NCBI GenBank assembly: GCA_026874595.1
Contig: CM049320.1
Location: 16,194,988-16,258,987 of the forward strand
Length of the DNA: 64,000 nt
Origin: Sipunculus nudus
Taxonomy: Eukaryota > Annelida > Sipuncula > Golfingiida > Sipunculidae
Direction of reading: 5' to 3'
Shown here: piece after piece, positions 1 through 10,955 of the stretch
Position numbering within the stretch: the first letter of the stretch is position 1
How the letters are laid out: each line of letters starts with the position of its first letter
Position numbers and translations under genes: made by a program
Notes under the pieces: generated by a model
Database searches by the model: none
What the model was told of the DNA's origin: nothing
Seen by the model: only the letters and a program-made list of their open reading frames with translations

Positions 1-630
1 TTTGATAGAGCCAGGAAAACATTATTTCATGGCTGAGTGGAAGATACGTTAAATAGTTCAACAGTGGTATTCCACACGTTTGGTTTTCCCATGGTGTGGT
101 TGTGGCACACACAGGTAGAGTTTGGTACAGCTTTGGTTTTGCAACAGCCGTGAAAACACTTTTTGCCTTAACATTCGAGTGATTTTACCACAGTTTTGAT
201 ATTACCACAGCTGTGTTTTGTGTAAGTTTGTTTTTGTCACAGGAGTAGTTTGCTATAGCTGTATCCAAAGCCAAACCTGTGGCAAAAACCTCATTTCTGT
301 TTCCTACAGGTCAGTGCTTAAATTGCCATGTTGAACACAGAGGATGAAACTTCCAATGTCTTGCATTTAAACAATATATATATATATATATTGTATATAT
401 ATATATATATATAAACAGGCGTTGCCAAACCACAGTTTCCCTCCTCAGTGGCATTTCTTCTTCTGTGGCAAACCCACATCTGTGCTACAAAAAATCAGTT
501 TTGCCATATCCCACACGTATAGTAAATCCCATTGCCTGTAGACCTTTTATATTGCAACGTGATGGTAAAAAAATTAGCAAATAACATCGCAGTGGAAATA
601 TCAGGAAATTTACCAGGGCATGGAAATACT
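1..630. other. Non-coding stretch with a (TA)n tract
   Basis: No gene was recognised. The stretch has many short motifs built from TTTGCCACA and CCACAG and their variants, in a degenerate, non-periodic pattern. An interrupted TA microsatellite lies at about 374-413. Confidence 0.5.
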
Positions 631-637
631 ACCGCCT

Positions 638-1070
638 CATATATAGGACGTCACCATTGCTCGTTTAACGTGTACAACGATTACCCTTCAATCCGCCCCT
701 TGGTGGCCACTTCATGCAGAAAGACCGGCCGCAGGAGGACTTACTTCTACAAACCAGAGCTACACTGGGGCAGAGTGACCCTGATGAAAATCACAGCCGT
801 AGCCCGAACTCGTTATTCCCATCAAGCCCGGACGCCAGGCGCCCGCCCAGGCCGAAATGATCGTTACTCGGCCACTGTCTCCGTTTCCTTAATATTTTCC
901 TGCTCAATCTTTGCACCTGACCTACACAACCATAGGCATTCATGGTCTCATGGTGGCATCGGCAGCAATGCCAAAGAGGCGGAGGGTCGCCATACGATCG
1001 CAAAGGAATATAGAAGAAAGGGAAGGAAACGTTTCCGCAAGTGACAAGCTCATATACCGGCTTTGGTAAT
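638..1070 (+). other. CpG-richer patch with a possible first exon
   Basis: This segment is visibly richer in G, C and CpG than its surroundings. A short frame starts at ATG 968 and begins MPKRRRVAIRSQRN, a very basic, nuclear-signal-like N-terminus. It runs to a potential splice donor at about 1066 (TTTG|GTAATA), just before a stop. A longer overlapping frame (532-1044, 170 codons) also lacks stops but resembles no family I know. It could be a promoter plus first exon of a gene whose other exons I cannot find, or just GC-rich DNA with few stops. Confidence 0.25.
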
Positions 1071-1496
1071 ATTGAGAAAATTTGGTCCAGAACTTAATAT
1101 TAAGCTGAAATTTTATCATTTATGGGTGCTGTACAAAATCACGCATTATTTCTCCCGAAGAATCATTGTGACGCAACCAGGTCAGGGCAAGTGTTGGAAG
1201 GCACAAGCATCGTTCATCACGTGGTCTCCGAGTTTACCACCTAATAAATAAACATGCTGTCTGTGTGTCCATGTAATGAGTGTTCAAACAGGTTTCGAAA
1301 AGGTATAAAATGTCCAGAATCTCACATATCCTTCAATTCATAACAGCACACACTGCATACACCACCATCTTTCCTGTACATGGCCCTTTTAAAACATAAA
1401 GGTGAATATCATAACATTATAAGTTTTTTTTTATGTTTTCCCTTTAATAGATGCATTGGAAAGATGACTACGAGACACATAAATATTACTTTAAGC

Positions 1497-1735
1497 TAAG
1501 CTGACTTAGTCTTCTGAGCTATAGCAATCACTCTTTGTCCGTCGTCCGTCCATCTGTCTGTCCGTCAGTATGCCGTGAACAGGACACAAGTCGTAACTAC
1601 TGGACCTGGAATCTTCTAAATTGCCATCCACGGTGGTCCATGCAAAATTTCCTTGGAAACGTCAAATTAAGTCTCTGTTACCCATATCCTGCGAGCTATG
1701 GGGCTTGTAAGCCCCCCCCCCCCCCCCCCCGAATA
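1497..1735 (+). repeat. Family 3-type repeat, 5'-end fragment
   Basis: It opens with a degenerate GCTGACTTAGTCTTCTGAGCTATAGC followed by a TTTGTCCGTCGTCCGTCC-like tract, a 'cacaagtcgtaac' block and a poly-C run at about 1711-1730. The same order of blocks occurs at the 5' end of the full family 3 copy at 56,207, so this is a truncated relative. Confidence 0.55.
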
Positions 1736-1859
1736 ATTGAAAATTTGATACAAAAGGTCCAGTATCTGAATAACTTATGCATTGATTACCATGATCCTTT
1801 GCATGCATATTGATCATGAATGTTTCATCAGTTCCTACAATTGAATCTTTAAATAAACA

Positions 1860-2396
1860 AAGTTATTTACTTGGGAAAAGTCACTAGCTTCAAATATTTT
1901 CATGTTAAGGGAGTTCATATTTTTCCTGATCTTTTTTTACAAAGTCCATTATGTCCGGGCCCAGAACTTAAAGAAATTACACCTTACGCACTTAATTTCT
2001 AGCCTGTATATAGAAAATATATAGCAGAATACTTCTGGTAAATATTAAGGAAAACAAATAAGTAGATTTGATATTAGGCAGTTCTGAATTGTGATATTAG
2101 GTTTTTAAATGGAAATTTGAGATTTTCCCCTTAATTTTCGAAGGAACTAAGTCGCAGTGAGCCAGTTTTTGCTTTGGTAGGAGATTCTGGATACATCTTA
2201 CAGTATGCCGAATTTTGGATTCGTAGGTCTAACGGATTTAAAAAGTGCCAGTCTAATGGACAGACAGACGGACAGCACGACGGACAAAGGACCACGACTA
2301 TAGCTCCGTTGACTTTTGAGCTGAAATTTGATAAAAATATCCAGTATTTGCATGCGTATTGATCACAGAGTGTTTCATCAGTTCGTGATGACAACT
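1860..2396 (+). repeat. Dispersed repeat R4, copy 1
   Basis: A diverged copy of a repeat also found at 30,870-31,520 and 37,130-37,780. Shared blocks in order: TTCATGTTAAGGGAGTT, AAGTCCATTATGT..GGGCCCA, TTGATATTAGGCAGT, GGTAGGAGAT, GCCGAATTTTGGATTC, a GACAGACGGACAG tract and GACTATAGCTC. The tail resembles the end of family 3. Confidence 0.65.
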
Positions 2397-2589
2397 GATG
2401 CCATCTGTAATTTTTAACATTTTTTTTTAATTTTTGAGACCTTCAAATGAAGCAGTCCTGACCTATCACTGTGACTTCGCTTGTAGGTCTTTTCAGCAGG
2501 GTTTTCTACAATTAGGCTTCTGGGCTATAGCAAAATTTGTTTGACGTTCCCTTACTGCCAATGTTTTCTTGGGTAACGAAACCGGACTG

Positions 2590-3215
2590 GTTATCCTACT
2601 ACCGGCTTAGGAATATTATGACTAGCCTTACGGTCATAATATGATTTCAGTTTCTCTTGCCTGTAGCTGTGACAACATCTGGGGAACAATGTGGGGTTTC
2701 AGTAATTTCTCAGCTTTTTGTAGCATGGTTTTAATATCCTGCTATGCAGCGGCTGACTTGGTGCATAACCATCATTGCCATCTAGTGGCGAATTCCGGAA
2801 TTCTAACAAGGAATTGCAAAGGTCACTACCACTATAGTGTGCCTTTTTGATTAACCGTTTGACTGATTTCACCGTGTTTTCCACTCGGCCATTGCACTGG
2901 GAATATCCTGACCTAATCTTTACATGACACAATTTCCAATCTTGTGAAAATTGTTTGAATATTTCACAGTTATAACATGGGCCATTATCACTCACTAGGG
3001 TAACTGGAATGCCACATCTAGCATACACAGTTTTACATGCTGTTACTACTGCAAGGGATATAATCAGTGGGGCCTATTTCAAATAGATTTGTTCCCAACT
3101 TTGACCAAGTTGGATCAGGGATGTTGTAAGGTATCATGGGCTCTGGGGGTATAGTTTTCCTGAATTCCATACATGTGGCACATCTATTAACTACATCCTC
3201 AATCTGACTATTCAT
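2590..3215 (-). pseudogene. Gypsy integrase remnant
   Basis: Two stop-separated pieces (3,033-3,215 and 2,699-3,028) hold the end of the zinc-binding domain (CATCMEFRK) and the catalytic core. SDNGP supplies the second acidic residue and NGRVENTVK the glutamate of the D,D-35-E triad. The frame can be followed towards about 2,590 as a basic tail. Several stops intervene. In life this protein would join retroelement cDNA into host DNA; this copy cannot. Confidence 0.8.
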
Positions 3216-3308
3216 TCCTGGCTAAAACATTCTGGATCTAACCCTTTGCATAGATTTCACTATGCCTTAGTGGCTCATGTGGACTTAAGCTAATAAGTCT
3301 GGTCTCAT

Positions 3309-4076
3309 CTAGCTTGGAATGATTATCAGGTTTAGTCTAAACAGTATGCCATTGCAATATGTTATTTCATGTTGACATGGGTGGAATGGTCTGGCTGCAT
3401 GTGGGACTTGGTCCTTGTGATCTGGCCATCCCTGCAGTAAAAGTTTGCCTCCAGCTGTTAAGGCTGGATCCATGGCCGTTTTCTCACGGATCTTGATCAG
3501 TTTTTGGTCAGTGACTGGCATTTGATTGATTATAACCATCACCTCATGATGATCACCACCATCTGGAGGCGTGTCACTGAGAGCAGCTCTGCTCAGAGCA
3601 TCTGGAATAAACATTTTTTTCCTGGTTTGTGTACTACTCTTAGGTCATAACGCAAAAGCATCATGCTCACGCGCTGCCGTCTCGGGCTCAGCTTGTGTAA
3701 GAACTTTTTGAATATGCCAACAAGCAGTTTATGGTCGATTTGACCGCTGTTTTGGCACCATATATATAATCATGAAATTGGGTGCACCCCAGAGAAAAGC
3801 AATGATTTTTTTCTCGATCGGTGCATAATTTGTTTCTGCACCATTTAGTCTACGTGAGGTATAAGCAACAGGTTGAGCATCCTGACTGATCTTTGCTCCG
3901 AAACCTTGGTTGCTTGCATCTGTTGACACAGTTACTGGTTTTGTAGCATCAAAGTATGTCAAAACTGGTTTATTTGTAGCTACTCTAATTAGCTCATTAA
4001 AAGCAATATCGTGGTACTCTTCCGACGTCCATTGTACATCTTTCTCTAGCAACTCTCTAAGGGGACTGAGAGACAA
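3309..4076 (-). pseudogene. Gypsy RNase H region remnant
   Basis: The frame at 3,729-4,076 covers the end of reverse transcriptase and the RNase H start (TVSTDASNQGFGA, then YTSRRLNGAETNYAPIEKK). The next piece (3,309-3,614) begins PDALSRAALSD, the usual end of RNase H before integrase. The segment between them is out of frame. Confidence 0.8.
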
Positions 4077-4299
4077 GATACGTTTGGTATGAATATGCTA
4101 CATAATTCTTAAGAAAGTTTCTAGCTCTGGTCTGCTCTGTGGCTTTGGCTTTCTGTTAGAGTTTTTATTTTTTGGGCTTGGTTTAAGACAATCCTTTGTT
4201 AGCATGAGACCTGTATATTCTACTAAGTCTGCACTGATCTCACATTTGTCACCTGCTAGTTTTAATCCTGATTCACTGGTTTAAGAACACTTCTAATCT

Positions 4300-4859
4300 C
4301 TAGTCATGCTCAGCTTCATTTTCACCTGATACTAACATGTCATCAGCTATGACTCCAAGGCCATCTACATCTCCAACCTCCTCAAACATAGCTCTCTGCC
4401 AAATCTCGCTAGCTGAGCAAATGCCAAAAGGTATTCGTTTGAACATGTATCTACCCCAAGGTGTAATGAATGTGGTTAGGTATGAGCTTTCTTTGCTCAA
4501 CCTTAACTGCAAATAAAATGCAGTTGCATCAAATTAAGAGATTAATTTGCTATCTGGTATCTTAGCAACGTTAACATCTATGACTGGCATAGTAAAATAG
4601 CTTTGTTTAGCTCTCGTGCGTCTAAACACACCCTTACCTGACCATTCTTTTTCATTACAGTTGTGATTGGGTTTATCCATGGTGTTTGTTCCGTAGCCTG
4701 CTCAATTACACCTATGGTTACCATGCGATCAAGTTCAGCCTTGACCGTGTCACGTATCTTGTAAGGAATAAGCCTAGGTGGGCTCTGTGTAGGCATTACA
4801 TTTTGATCAATTTCAATGTAATATTCACTGTTTGTAAGACAACCTAAACCTTGAAACAA
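4300..4859 (-). pseudogene. Gypsy reverse transcriptase remnant
   Basis: 4,578-4,859 holds the N-terminal part (AELDRMVTIGVIE, then VRVCLDARELNKAI). 4,300-4,512 holds the palm with VIADDMLVSG, the catalytic DD box in the IADD form common in invertebrate Gypsy elements. At least one break separates the two pieces. Confidence 0.85.
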
Positions 4860-5214
4860 GTCATTTTTCTTTAAAACATCTCTTGTGCTCTGGCACTGGA
4901 TTTGTGTGTTTCATGATGCTAACCTGTAAAACCATGTGTAATATCGTGTGGTGCACCATCAGAAGACAGTTAACTTCAAGTACCTGCCTGTGCTCTATCA
5001 TCTGTGGCTTGGTTGATTATCATCAGACTACACTGCTGAGACCCTTGTCAGGAGTCCTAAGCTCTCAGATGTGCATCTGACTAAAATAGGTACCACATCA
5101 TCTTGAACTATCTGAATAACAGAAGTTTTCTTGACACATTTACCAGACAACTGGACCTTTAGCCCAAGCTCTGCTTGCCCTATTGGCAAAATGGTATGGT
5201 TAATGTAGGATTTT

Positions 5215-5523
5215 TTATGTTACATTACTCTTTTGCAGTTTAGTTGTATATGGTAATGCCCTGTACAATGCCTCAGGTAAAATGTCAACGTCGGAGCCTG
5301 TGTCAAGTTTGAAATGAATATCTGTATCTGAAACATTAATACACCGAGTCCAATCGTCTGATTTCAAATTCATATCAACACATGAAACAACATCAATAGC
5401 ATCACAATTCTCATCAGGGGGCTCTTCTGGCTCTGGCTCAACCAATTTGACGCTCTGCTGTCTCCTCATACTCTGGTGAACTGGAGCTATGTCTTCTAGA
5501 GGGCTGACTTTGGTGTATACCAC
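5215..5523 (-). pseudogene. Gypsy aspartic protease remnant
   Basis: The frame contains FKLDTGSDVDILP, the DTG(S) active site of a retropepsin, preceded by an acidic linker (EPEPEEPPDEN). It is cut off from reverse transcriptase by stops downstream. Confidence 0.8.
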
Positions 5524-5539
5524 TATTCCATCACTAAAA

Positions 5540-6270
5540 TTCTACACTTATCAGCAAAATGGTTGACTTTGCCGCATTTATGGCATGTCTTGCCATATGC
5601 TTGGCACCGGCCCATTACGTTTGTATGAACAATTTTGGCAATTTATCTTTAACACTGGACTTGATGAAACATTAACCTTACGTGGTCTGCCCGTACTACG
5701 ACCGTATGACGTGGCACCACCACTAGCATAGGCAGCACTAACAACGTTTACCTAATCACGTGGGCAGCCTCTGAAAGTGTCTTGGACCGGTCTGCTGATA
5801 ATTCTTCTGGTGTCTATAGCCACTTTGAGTGCTAGTTTCTCAGTACTTAAAAGTTTCTCACGAATTATCTAATGTCTCGAAGGAACTCGCCGTGAAGATC
5901 CTGATACTTACTACCTCTAATCAATGTTTCTAATGCGGTAAGACAGTCCGTGAAGGGTTCACGATTCTAGTATTGACTAGATAGCGTGAAACGGTAATGT
6001 TCCTTTTTGGTTCACACTATGCCTCAATCTTACTGATAACTGGGGCCATCTTGTCCCCCTCATCGTGGGCAAAACTAAATGGGTCAACAACCTGATGTGC
6101 GGCCAGGCCTGGCACGTGCAGGAACATTGCAACTTGGATTTTTTCGTCTTTACCGCTCAGGCCAGCGGCGATTGCGAACAGTGGCAAACTTCTCTTGAAC
6201 TGCTTCCAGGAATCATGGTGATCAATGGCATTAGTTGTTTAGATACTGGAGCTTTCAAAACAAATTTTTA
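5540..6270 (-). pseudogene. Gypsy gag remnant
   Basis: Frames read WKQFKRSLPLFAIAAGL and then VAMFLHVPGLAAHQVVD (about 6,060-6,230), the pattern of a Gypsy capsid N-terminal region. A cysteine-rich, zinc-knuckle-like stretch follows at about 5,540-5,660. Stops and shifts are frequent. Confidence 0.65.
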
Positions 6271-6291
6271 ATAATTCAGGGGTGTAGTATG

Positions 6292-7816
6292 TGTGGGACG
6301 AAATCAACACTGGAGTAGTTCTATAGTTTATTAGTGATGCATTGCTCCACGTATAACAATATGATCAAGTTATGGTGAGCCTGCAAAAACAAATGCCAAA
6401 AATGTGTTATGCTATTCACTGTATGACACTTGCTACAAATACTACTAAGTCAATGCAGACAAACCATTATACACATATATACACAGAGTAAATGAACACA
6501 TGGAAATACATACATACACAAGCAAATACCCCACAAATGTAACAACTATGAAAACTGGCACAATCACTGAGCATCAGAATGTTAAACAACCAGTTGACAG
6601 GTGTGTTTGACTCTGAATAACTTATAAGATCTAGCAAGAAACAGCCAGACTACACACAACAGCAATCTTCATATCTAACTCTGGGGCACCAAGATTACAT
6701 AGCATATGATGTTACTTTGACAATTAAAGTACTATCCCTTTAGTCTGAACAACCCTGGGATAACTACACCAGTATGACAGTAAATGAAAATATCAGCCAC
6801 AAATATATTAACAAATATGATAATCGCAACCATGTCATTTCCAAAGGTAATACCATGCATGTTTATCTGTAATGTAAACTACATTATATATTGGGGATTC
6901 TTTGAGAATAAACTGAAACTAAATGCATTAAAGCAAACTCACAACTGGGCACCATCTCAAAGTCCCACACTACCGGTCACTGCTGTGGTAACGCTATACC
7001 AACTCAGTTGCATACACCTGGACCACGAGAAAATGGTTTGTCACATGTGTAAACAGCTGGTCACACAATAAACTAATATAAACGCCTATCTGATGAAGTC
7101 ACAATAAACAAATATAATAAACATCAACCCGATAACACCATCTATGTTTACAGGAGTATTACAATAAAGCGCACTTGACTATACACCAAGCCCTTCTCTA
7201 AATCAAGTATATCCGTCCCCCCCCCCCCCCCCCACCTTCACTTCTCGACGGCCATATTCCCCACAACTCCCCCCCCCCTGTACTTTACACAGAAGTTCAC
7301 CGCTCCACTCAAGTTCTGCCGAGTCACACATCCAAATGAACAAACTGCCAATAAACATATCTTAAATTTTGATACGCTCCCATCAAATACAAGTTTTAAA
7401 GCTCGTGTGGGCCTGAGATTATTAATTACAAGTGAAGAAATTGACAGTCACTGCCATCTTGGCCAAAAGTATACGAAACGCACATGGTTCGCCCGTGTAC
7501 AAAGCGAGGCGGTGATCATTCACCCTTAATCACCGGAATACCAGATTTACATGCTATGTCATCATACCAGATATGGGCCCTATTAAGATACAGTGCACTG
7601 ATGCACATACCACACAATTACCGTACATGAGCTGATATGTATGGGTTAAAACACAAAAATTCCTACCAAGTTCTGCGGCACTACGTCTTTCCTCACTGAT
7701 GTAAAAAACAGAAACGGACGTTCCGTGAACTAGGGGAACACAGATACAAAAAACACAGCTACCGCAAATACTCCCTCCAAATAAAAAAATTACCGACAGG
7801 TCCTCTGGAGGTAACA
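6292..7816 (-). repeat. BEL LTR 1 (1,525 bp)
   Basis: On the plus strand it begins TGTGGGACGAAATC and ends CTCTGGAGGTAACA, so on the minus strand it runs TGTTACC..CCCACA. A purine-rich tract (minus strand AAAGTGGGGGGAG) sits just outside the TGTT end. Two C-tracts lie at about 7,217-7,233 and 7,269-7,279. Confidence 0.85.
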
Positions 7817-7899
7817 CTCCCCCCACTTTGAGTGCTCCTGTACTCAAACAATATCAGCAACTTCAACATTTAAACCAGAACTGACATTACTGTCCTGAA

Positions 7900-8245
7900 A
7901 CACCCCAATCCTATCCCTAAAATGACCCCTCAAGCAATACCAATTTAGTGATTGGCCGTACAAGCGTTCTCGATTTAGTTAGTACAATGGCACTTCGGAC
8001 TAAGTTATCTCTGCCACGTTTTACCTCTTGTACACGCCCTAGTGGCCAGGAACCCCTGGGGAGTCCTCATCCTTAACCAGAACCAAGTCCCCTACTTTGA
8101 GGTTTTGTATCTCTCGCTGCCACTTTACACGATTTTGGAGTTCAGGAAGATACTCCCTAACCCATCTCCTCCAAAACTGGTTACTAATATACTGTGCATG
8201 GCGCCAACGTTTGCGGTACTGGTCCCTCAACTGAACTCCCCCCAT
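7900..8245 (-). pseudogene. BEL DUF5641-type C-terminal region, copy 1
   Basis: [34 protein letters not shown] and [11 protein letters not shown] are the typical block after integrase in BEL/Pao polyproteins. The frame breaks at about 8,040 and then continues as GRVQEVKRG. Confidence 0.75.
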
Positions 8246-8971
8246 GGCAATGGTGAATTACCGTGTAGTAACAGCAAATGATTTGGGGTAAGCGCTCCGT
8301 CATCCTTTGGATCATCGCTCACCTTGGTGATGGGTCTACTATTAACGACAGCCTCAGCTTCACACATCACTGTACTCAAAACATCGTCTGTAAGCCTAAC
8401 ATCTCTCCCTAGCATAGCATACAATACCCTACGGACCGACCTGATCATCCTCTCCCACACGCCTCCTTGGTGAGAGGCCAGAGGGGGGTTAAACTGCCAC
8501 TCCACCCCATGTCTACGAGACGATCTCACGACTTCACCCCTGTCCATTTGTCGTAAAGCTCTGGACAACTCACTATGTGCACCCACAAAGTTTGTCCCGT
8601 TATCTGAAAAAAACTTTCTCCGGGCATCCTCTGCGAGAAATAAACCTGAAGAACCCGTTGAGGAAGGAGTCAGTCTCTAGGATATCTTAGACTTCAATAT
8701 GTATAGCTTTTGTAGTGAAGCAGGTAAATAAACATCCATAGCGCTTCACTTCACTACGGCCCTGTTTAACAAAAAATGGGCCAAAAAGGTCAACACCAGT
8801 ATACGCAAAACAAGGACGACCTATTTCTGTCCGCTCAGGCGGAAGATCAGCCATCTTCTGACACAGTGCAGGCGCGTACAGCTTCCTGCACGTGACACAG
8901 GAGTGTTTGACCTTCTTAATAAGGGCTCTAGCCTTAATAATCCAGTATCTCTGCCTGAGACTACTAAGCAA
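8227..8971 (-). pseudogene. BEL integrase core, copy 1
   Basis: 8,687-8,971 has HSCVTCRKLYAP (CxxC of the zinc domain) and FAYTGVDLFGPF, holding the first catalytic Asp. After a TAA the frame resumes; SDNGTNFVGAHSEL gives the second Asp and HQGGVWERMIRS the Glu. The frame change before the second Asp falls in a run of seven T. Broken, and identical in copy 2. Confidence 0.8.
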
Positions 8972-10036
8972 TCATTCTGTGCCTAAGTGTGCAGCATTGT
9001 GTCGTTCTCGAACAATCATCTCTGAAAGCAAATGTTTCGCAGGTAAGATAACTTGGTGTCTGGACTGGTCAAATACTTGGGCATGCTTCAACCTCCCACC
9101 TACATCTAACATGCCTCTAGCATCAAGGACAGGGTCAAGTTTCCTTAAAGGACTAGATCTTGGAACACCCGCCTCATTCCTGAGAGCAACTATCTCAGAC
9201 TGAAATATCCTACTCTGCACATGCGAGAGTATCTGCACCTCTGCTTGTGCTAACTCTGAGACTGTTATAGGGCTGGCTAGCTTCAACTTATCACAACTAC
9301 CTCGCAAGTACTGTCTAACTCTGAACAACCAGCATAAAGCCTTCCTGAGTTTGTAGAAACTAGAGTAATGATGTAAGAGCTCCTCTAAAGGATGTGCATC
9401 TGTGTCACATGTAACTGCTCCTACATGAGAAGAGTCCTTCCTTACCTCCCCATCACTAGCCAAGACCCTATCAACAGGAGCCTCCTCAGGCCAGGTGCAC
9501 TTATAGTCGGATAGGAATCTGGGCCCGTTAAACCACAAAGAGGGCACAGACTTTGCATTACACCCCCTAGAAAGTACATCTGCAGGATTATCTGCAGACT
9601 CCACATGTCTCCATTGACTAGGTTCACTGTACTGTCTGATAGCAGCTTCACTGGTAATCCTGTCATCAAAATGCAAAAAACCTGAATGTTTTCTCCTACA
9701 TCCTGAAACATGACACTGTTGAGGTTTTCTGCAGAACTGTGCTCTGTGTCCCCTCAACAAACAATTAAAGCATAATCCCTTATCTGCAACAAACTCAAAC
9801 CTGACCCTAGGGTACATCGATTTAAACTTCTTACAACGGAAAAATTTATGTGAACCTTGTTTACACAATATACAAACAGAATTAGGCAATGATTCAGACT
9901 CAGTGGGTAACTGAGACGAAACCATGGCCTGTGCCACAGAAAAACTCTCCTTAAATTGGCTAGAATGAGAGGGCATACGAGAGGTATCACCCTTAGACTG
10001 ATTCCTAGACATATCTCCATACACAGGTTCATTCAT
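8972..10036 (-). CDS. Zinc knuckle / RNase H-end / integrase-N fusion frame, copy 1
   Basis: A 354-codon frame. The N-terminal half has cysteine/histidine knuckles (CILCKQGSHKFFRC; CFNCLLRGHRAQFC; CHVSGCRRKH). At about residue 145 it changes to EPSQWRHVESADNPADVLSRG, the end of a BEL RNase H domain. It then runs through an integrase N-terminal region with RERHNAAH and stops at TGA 8,972, at a codon that continues in frame into integrase. The fusion comes from deletion of protease and reverse transcriptase; copy 1 keeps the frame across the join. No evidence shows it is translated. Confidence 0.7.
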   Translation of the reverse strand: MNEPVYGDMSRNQSKGDTSRMPSHSSQFKESFSVAQAMVSSQLPTESESLPNSVCILCKQGSHKFFRCKKFKSMYPRVRFEFVADKGLCFNCLLRGHRAQFCRKPQQCHVSGCRRKHSGFLHFDDRITSEAAIRQYSEPSQWRHVESADNPADVLSRGCNAKSVPSLWFNGPRFLSDYKCTWPEEAPVDRVLASDGEVRKDSSHVGAVTCDTDAHPLEELLHHYSSFYKLRKALCWLFRVRQYLRGSCDKLKLASPITVSELAQAEVQILSHVQSRIFQSEIVALRNEAGVPRSSPLRKLDPVLDARGMLDVGGRLKHAQVFDQSRHQVILPAKHLLSEMIVRERHNAAHLGTE

Positions 10037-10134
10037 TTCTTGAGCAATTAATTTGACAAAGTCAGAAAAACACTAAAACAAGGGTAATCACCAGAGTCTC
10101 TTTTAGTCTCTAAGGCTCTCTTACGCCACCGGGC

Positions 10135-10929
10135 TCTCACAAACCTAGACAATGGTGCCAAATGTCCAAAATACCCTTCTGGGTATCAATCTCTGTGAGC
10201 ATTCCGAACTGCTCTAGTGCTACCAGAGCAGTTGACACCTCATCAGCAAGCTGCTGGACCTTCTTTGCCTTGGAGACACTCTTGCCTGCAATTAGGTCTC
10301 TGATAATGCACTGGGCGATTAAATGGGGTTTCCAAAAAACGCTCTTTGAGAACCCTCAGGGCTTGTTTGTATCCGTCGTCTCCCCCAATCAATGCACAAT
10401 TTCTAATTGCGGACTTGGCTGCCCCATCAGTATACTGGAGCAGCCTGGTTAACTTAGTCTGACTGTCTGAAAGTTTACTGTCTACTGCTTCCTTGAAGAG
10501 TGACATAAAGGCCTGAAACCTACGCGGGTCTCCATCAAACACTTCAAGTTCTGCTTTAGGTATGCTCAGCAGGCTAATAATATCTGTTTGTGACAAAGTT
10601 TTGTCCCCTTCACTCTGTGTTACAGCTGGGCTGACTGGAGGGGTTGACTGGGCCTTAAGCCAAGACCTAGCCCCCTTGACTGCATTAATGTACTCACAAT
10701 GAATGTCTCTGAACAATGATTCACTACTAGAAATGTCCCCCTCACTCTCCAGGGCATCATGGTACTCATAGTGGGCCTTCTCAAGCTGGTCTAAGGACAC
10801 CTTTAACTGACCTAAACGAGCTGTCACAGCATCAGTGTCTTCCTCTGTGATATGCCGCTCTAACGTGTTTAAATGCCTGGAAACAACCCCTTTTTTCTGA
10901 CGACGCAAGGTCTTCAACTGGTCAGCCAT
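10135..10929 (-). pseudogene. BEL gag (DUF1759-type), copy 1
   Basis: The start is ATG 10,929 (MADQLKTLRRQKKG). An ATG further up at 10,971 lies inside the LTR. A charged, coiled-coil-like N-terminus (about residues 1-90) is followed by AELEVFDGDPRRFQAF, KLTRLLQYTDGAAKSAI and ALRVLKERF, the hallmarks of the BEL gag region. Near 10,330 the gag-like reading moves to another frame and ends near 10,140, so gag is interrupted. The same break is in copy 2 and predates the duplication. Confidence 0.8.
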
Positions 10930-10955
10930 GATGGAGAGTTGCTCACTGTAGTATT

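Larger units (their letters stand above)
2540..6291 (-). mobile_element. Decayed Ty3/Gypsy retrotransposon
   Basis: On the minus strand the order is gag, protease, reverse transcriptase, RNase H, integrase, which is the Ty3/Gypsy order. All domains are recognisable but are split by many stops and frameshifts, so nothing can be expressed as a polyprotein. No LTR pair was found. The gag end abuts the first BEL LTR at 6,292, which suggests that the BEL array interrupted or replaced the 5' part. Inference: an old, immobile copy. Confidence 0.85.
7817..10955 (-). mobile_element. BEL/Pao internal region, copy 1 (RT-less)
   Basis: 3,139 bp between LTR 1 and LTR 2. Autonomous BEL elements carry several kilobases more, because protease, reverse transcriptase and most of RNase H lie between the zinc knuckles and integrase. 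Here the knuckle region passes straight into the RNase H end (ADNPADVLSRG) at about 9,600, so the core was deleted. Any mobility would need enzymes from another element. Confidence 0.85.

Noticed and set aside
2174-2394. Short overlapping frames on both strands
   Set aside because: Both lie in an R4 repeat copy with its GACAGACGG tract; no coding evidence.
7554-7847. 97-codon minus-strand frame, repeated at 12,224-12,517
   Set aside because: It spans the BEL purine tract and LTR end, so it is non-coding LTR sequence; the duplication comes from the array.
8042-8281. Plus-strand frames opposite the BEL pol remnants (also 8,892-9,203, 10,162-10,452 and their copies)
   Set aside because: They are antisense shadows of the recognisable minus-strand domains.
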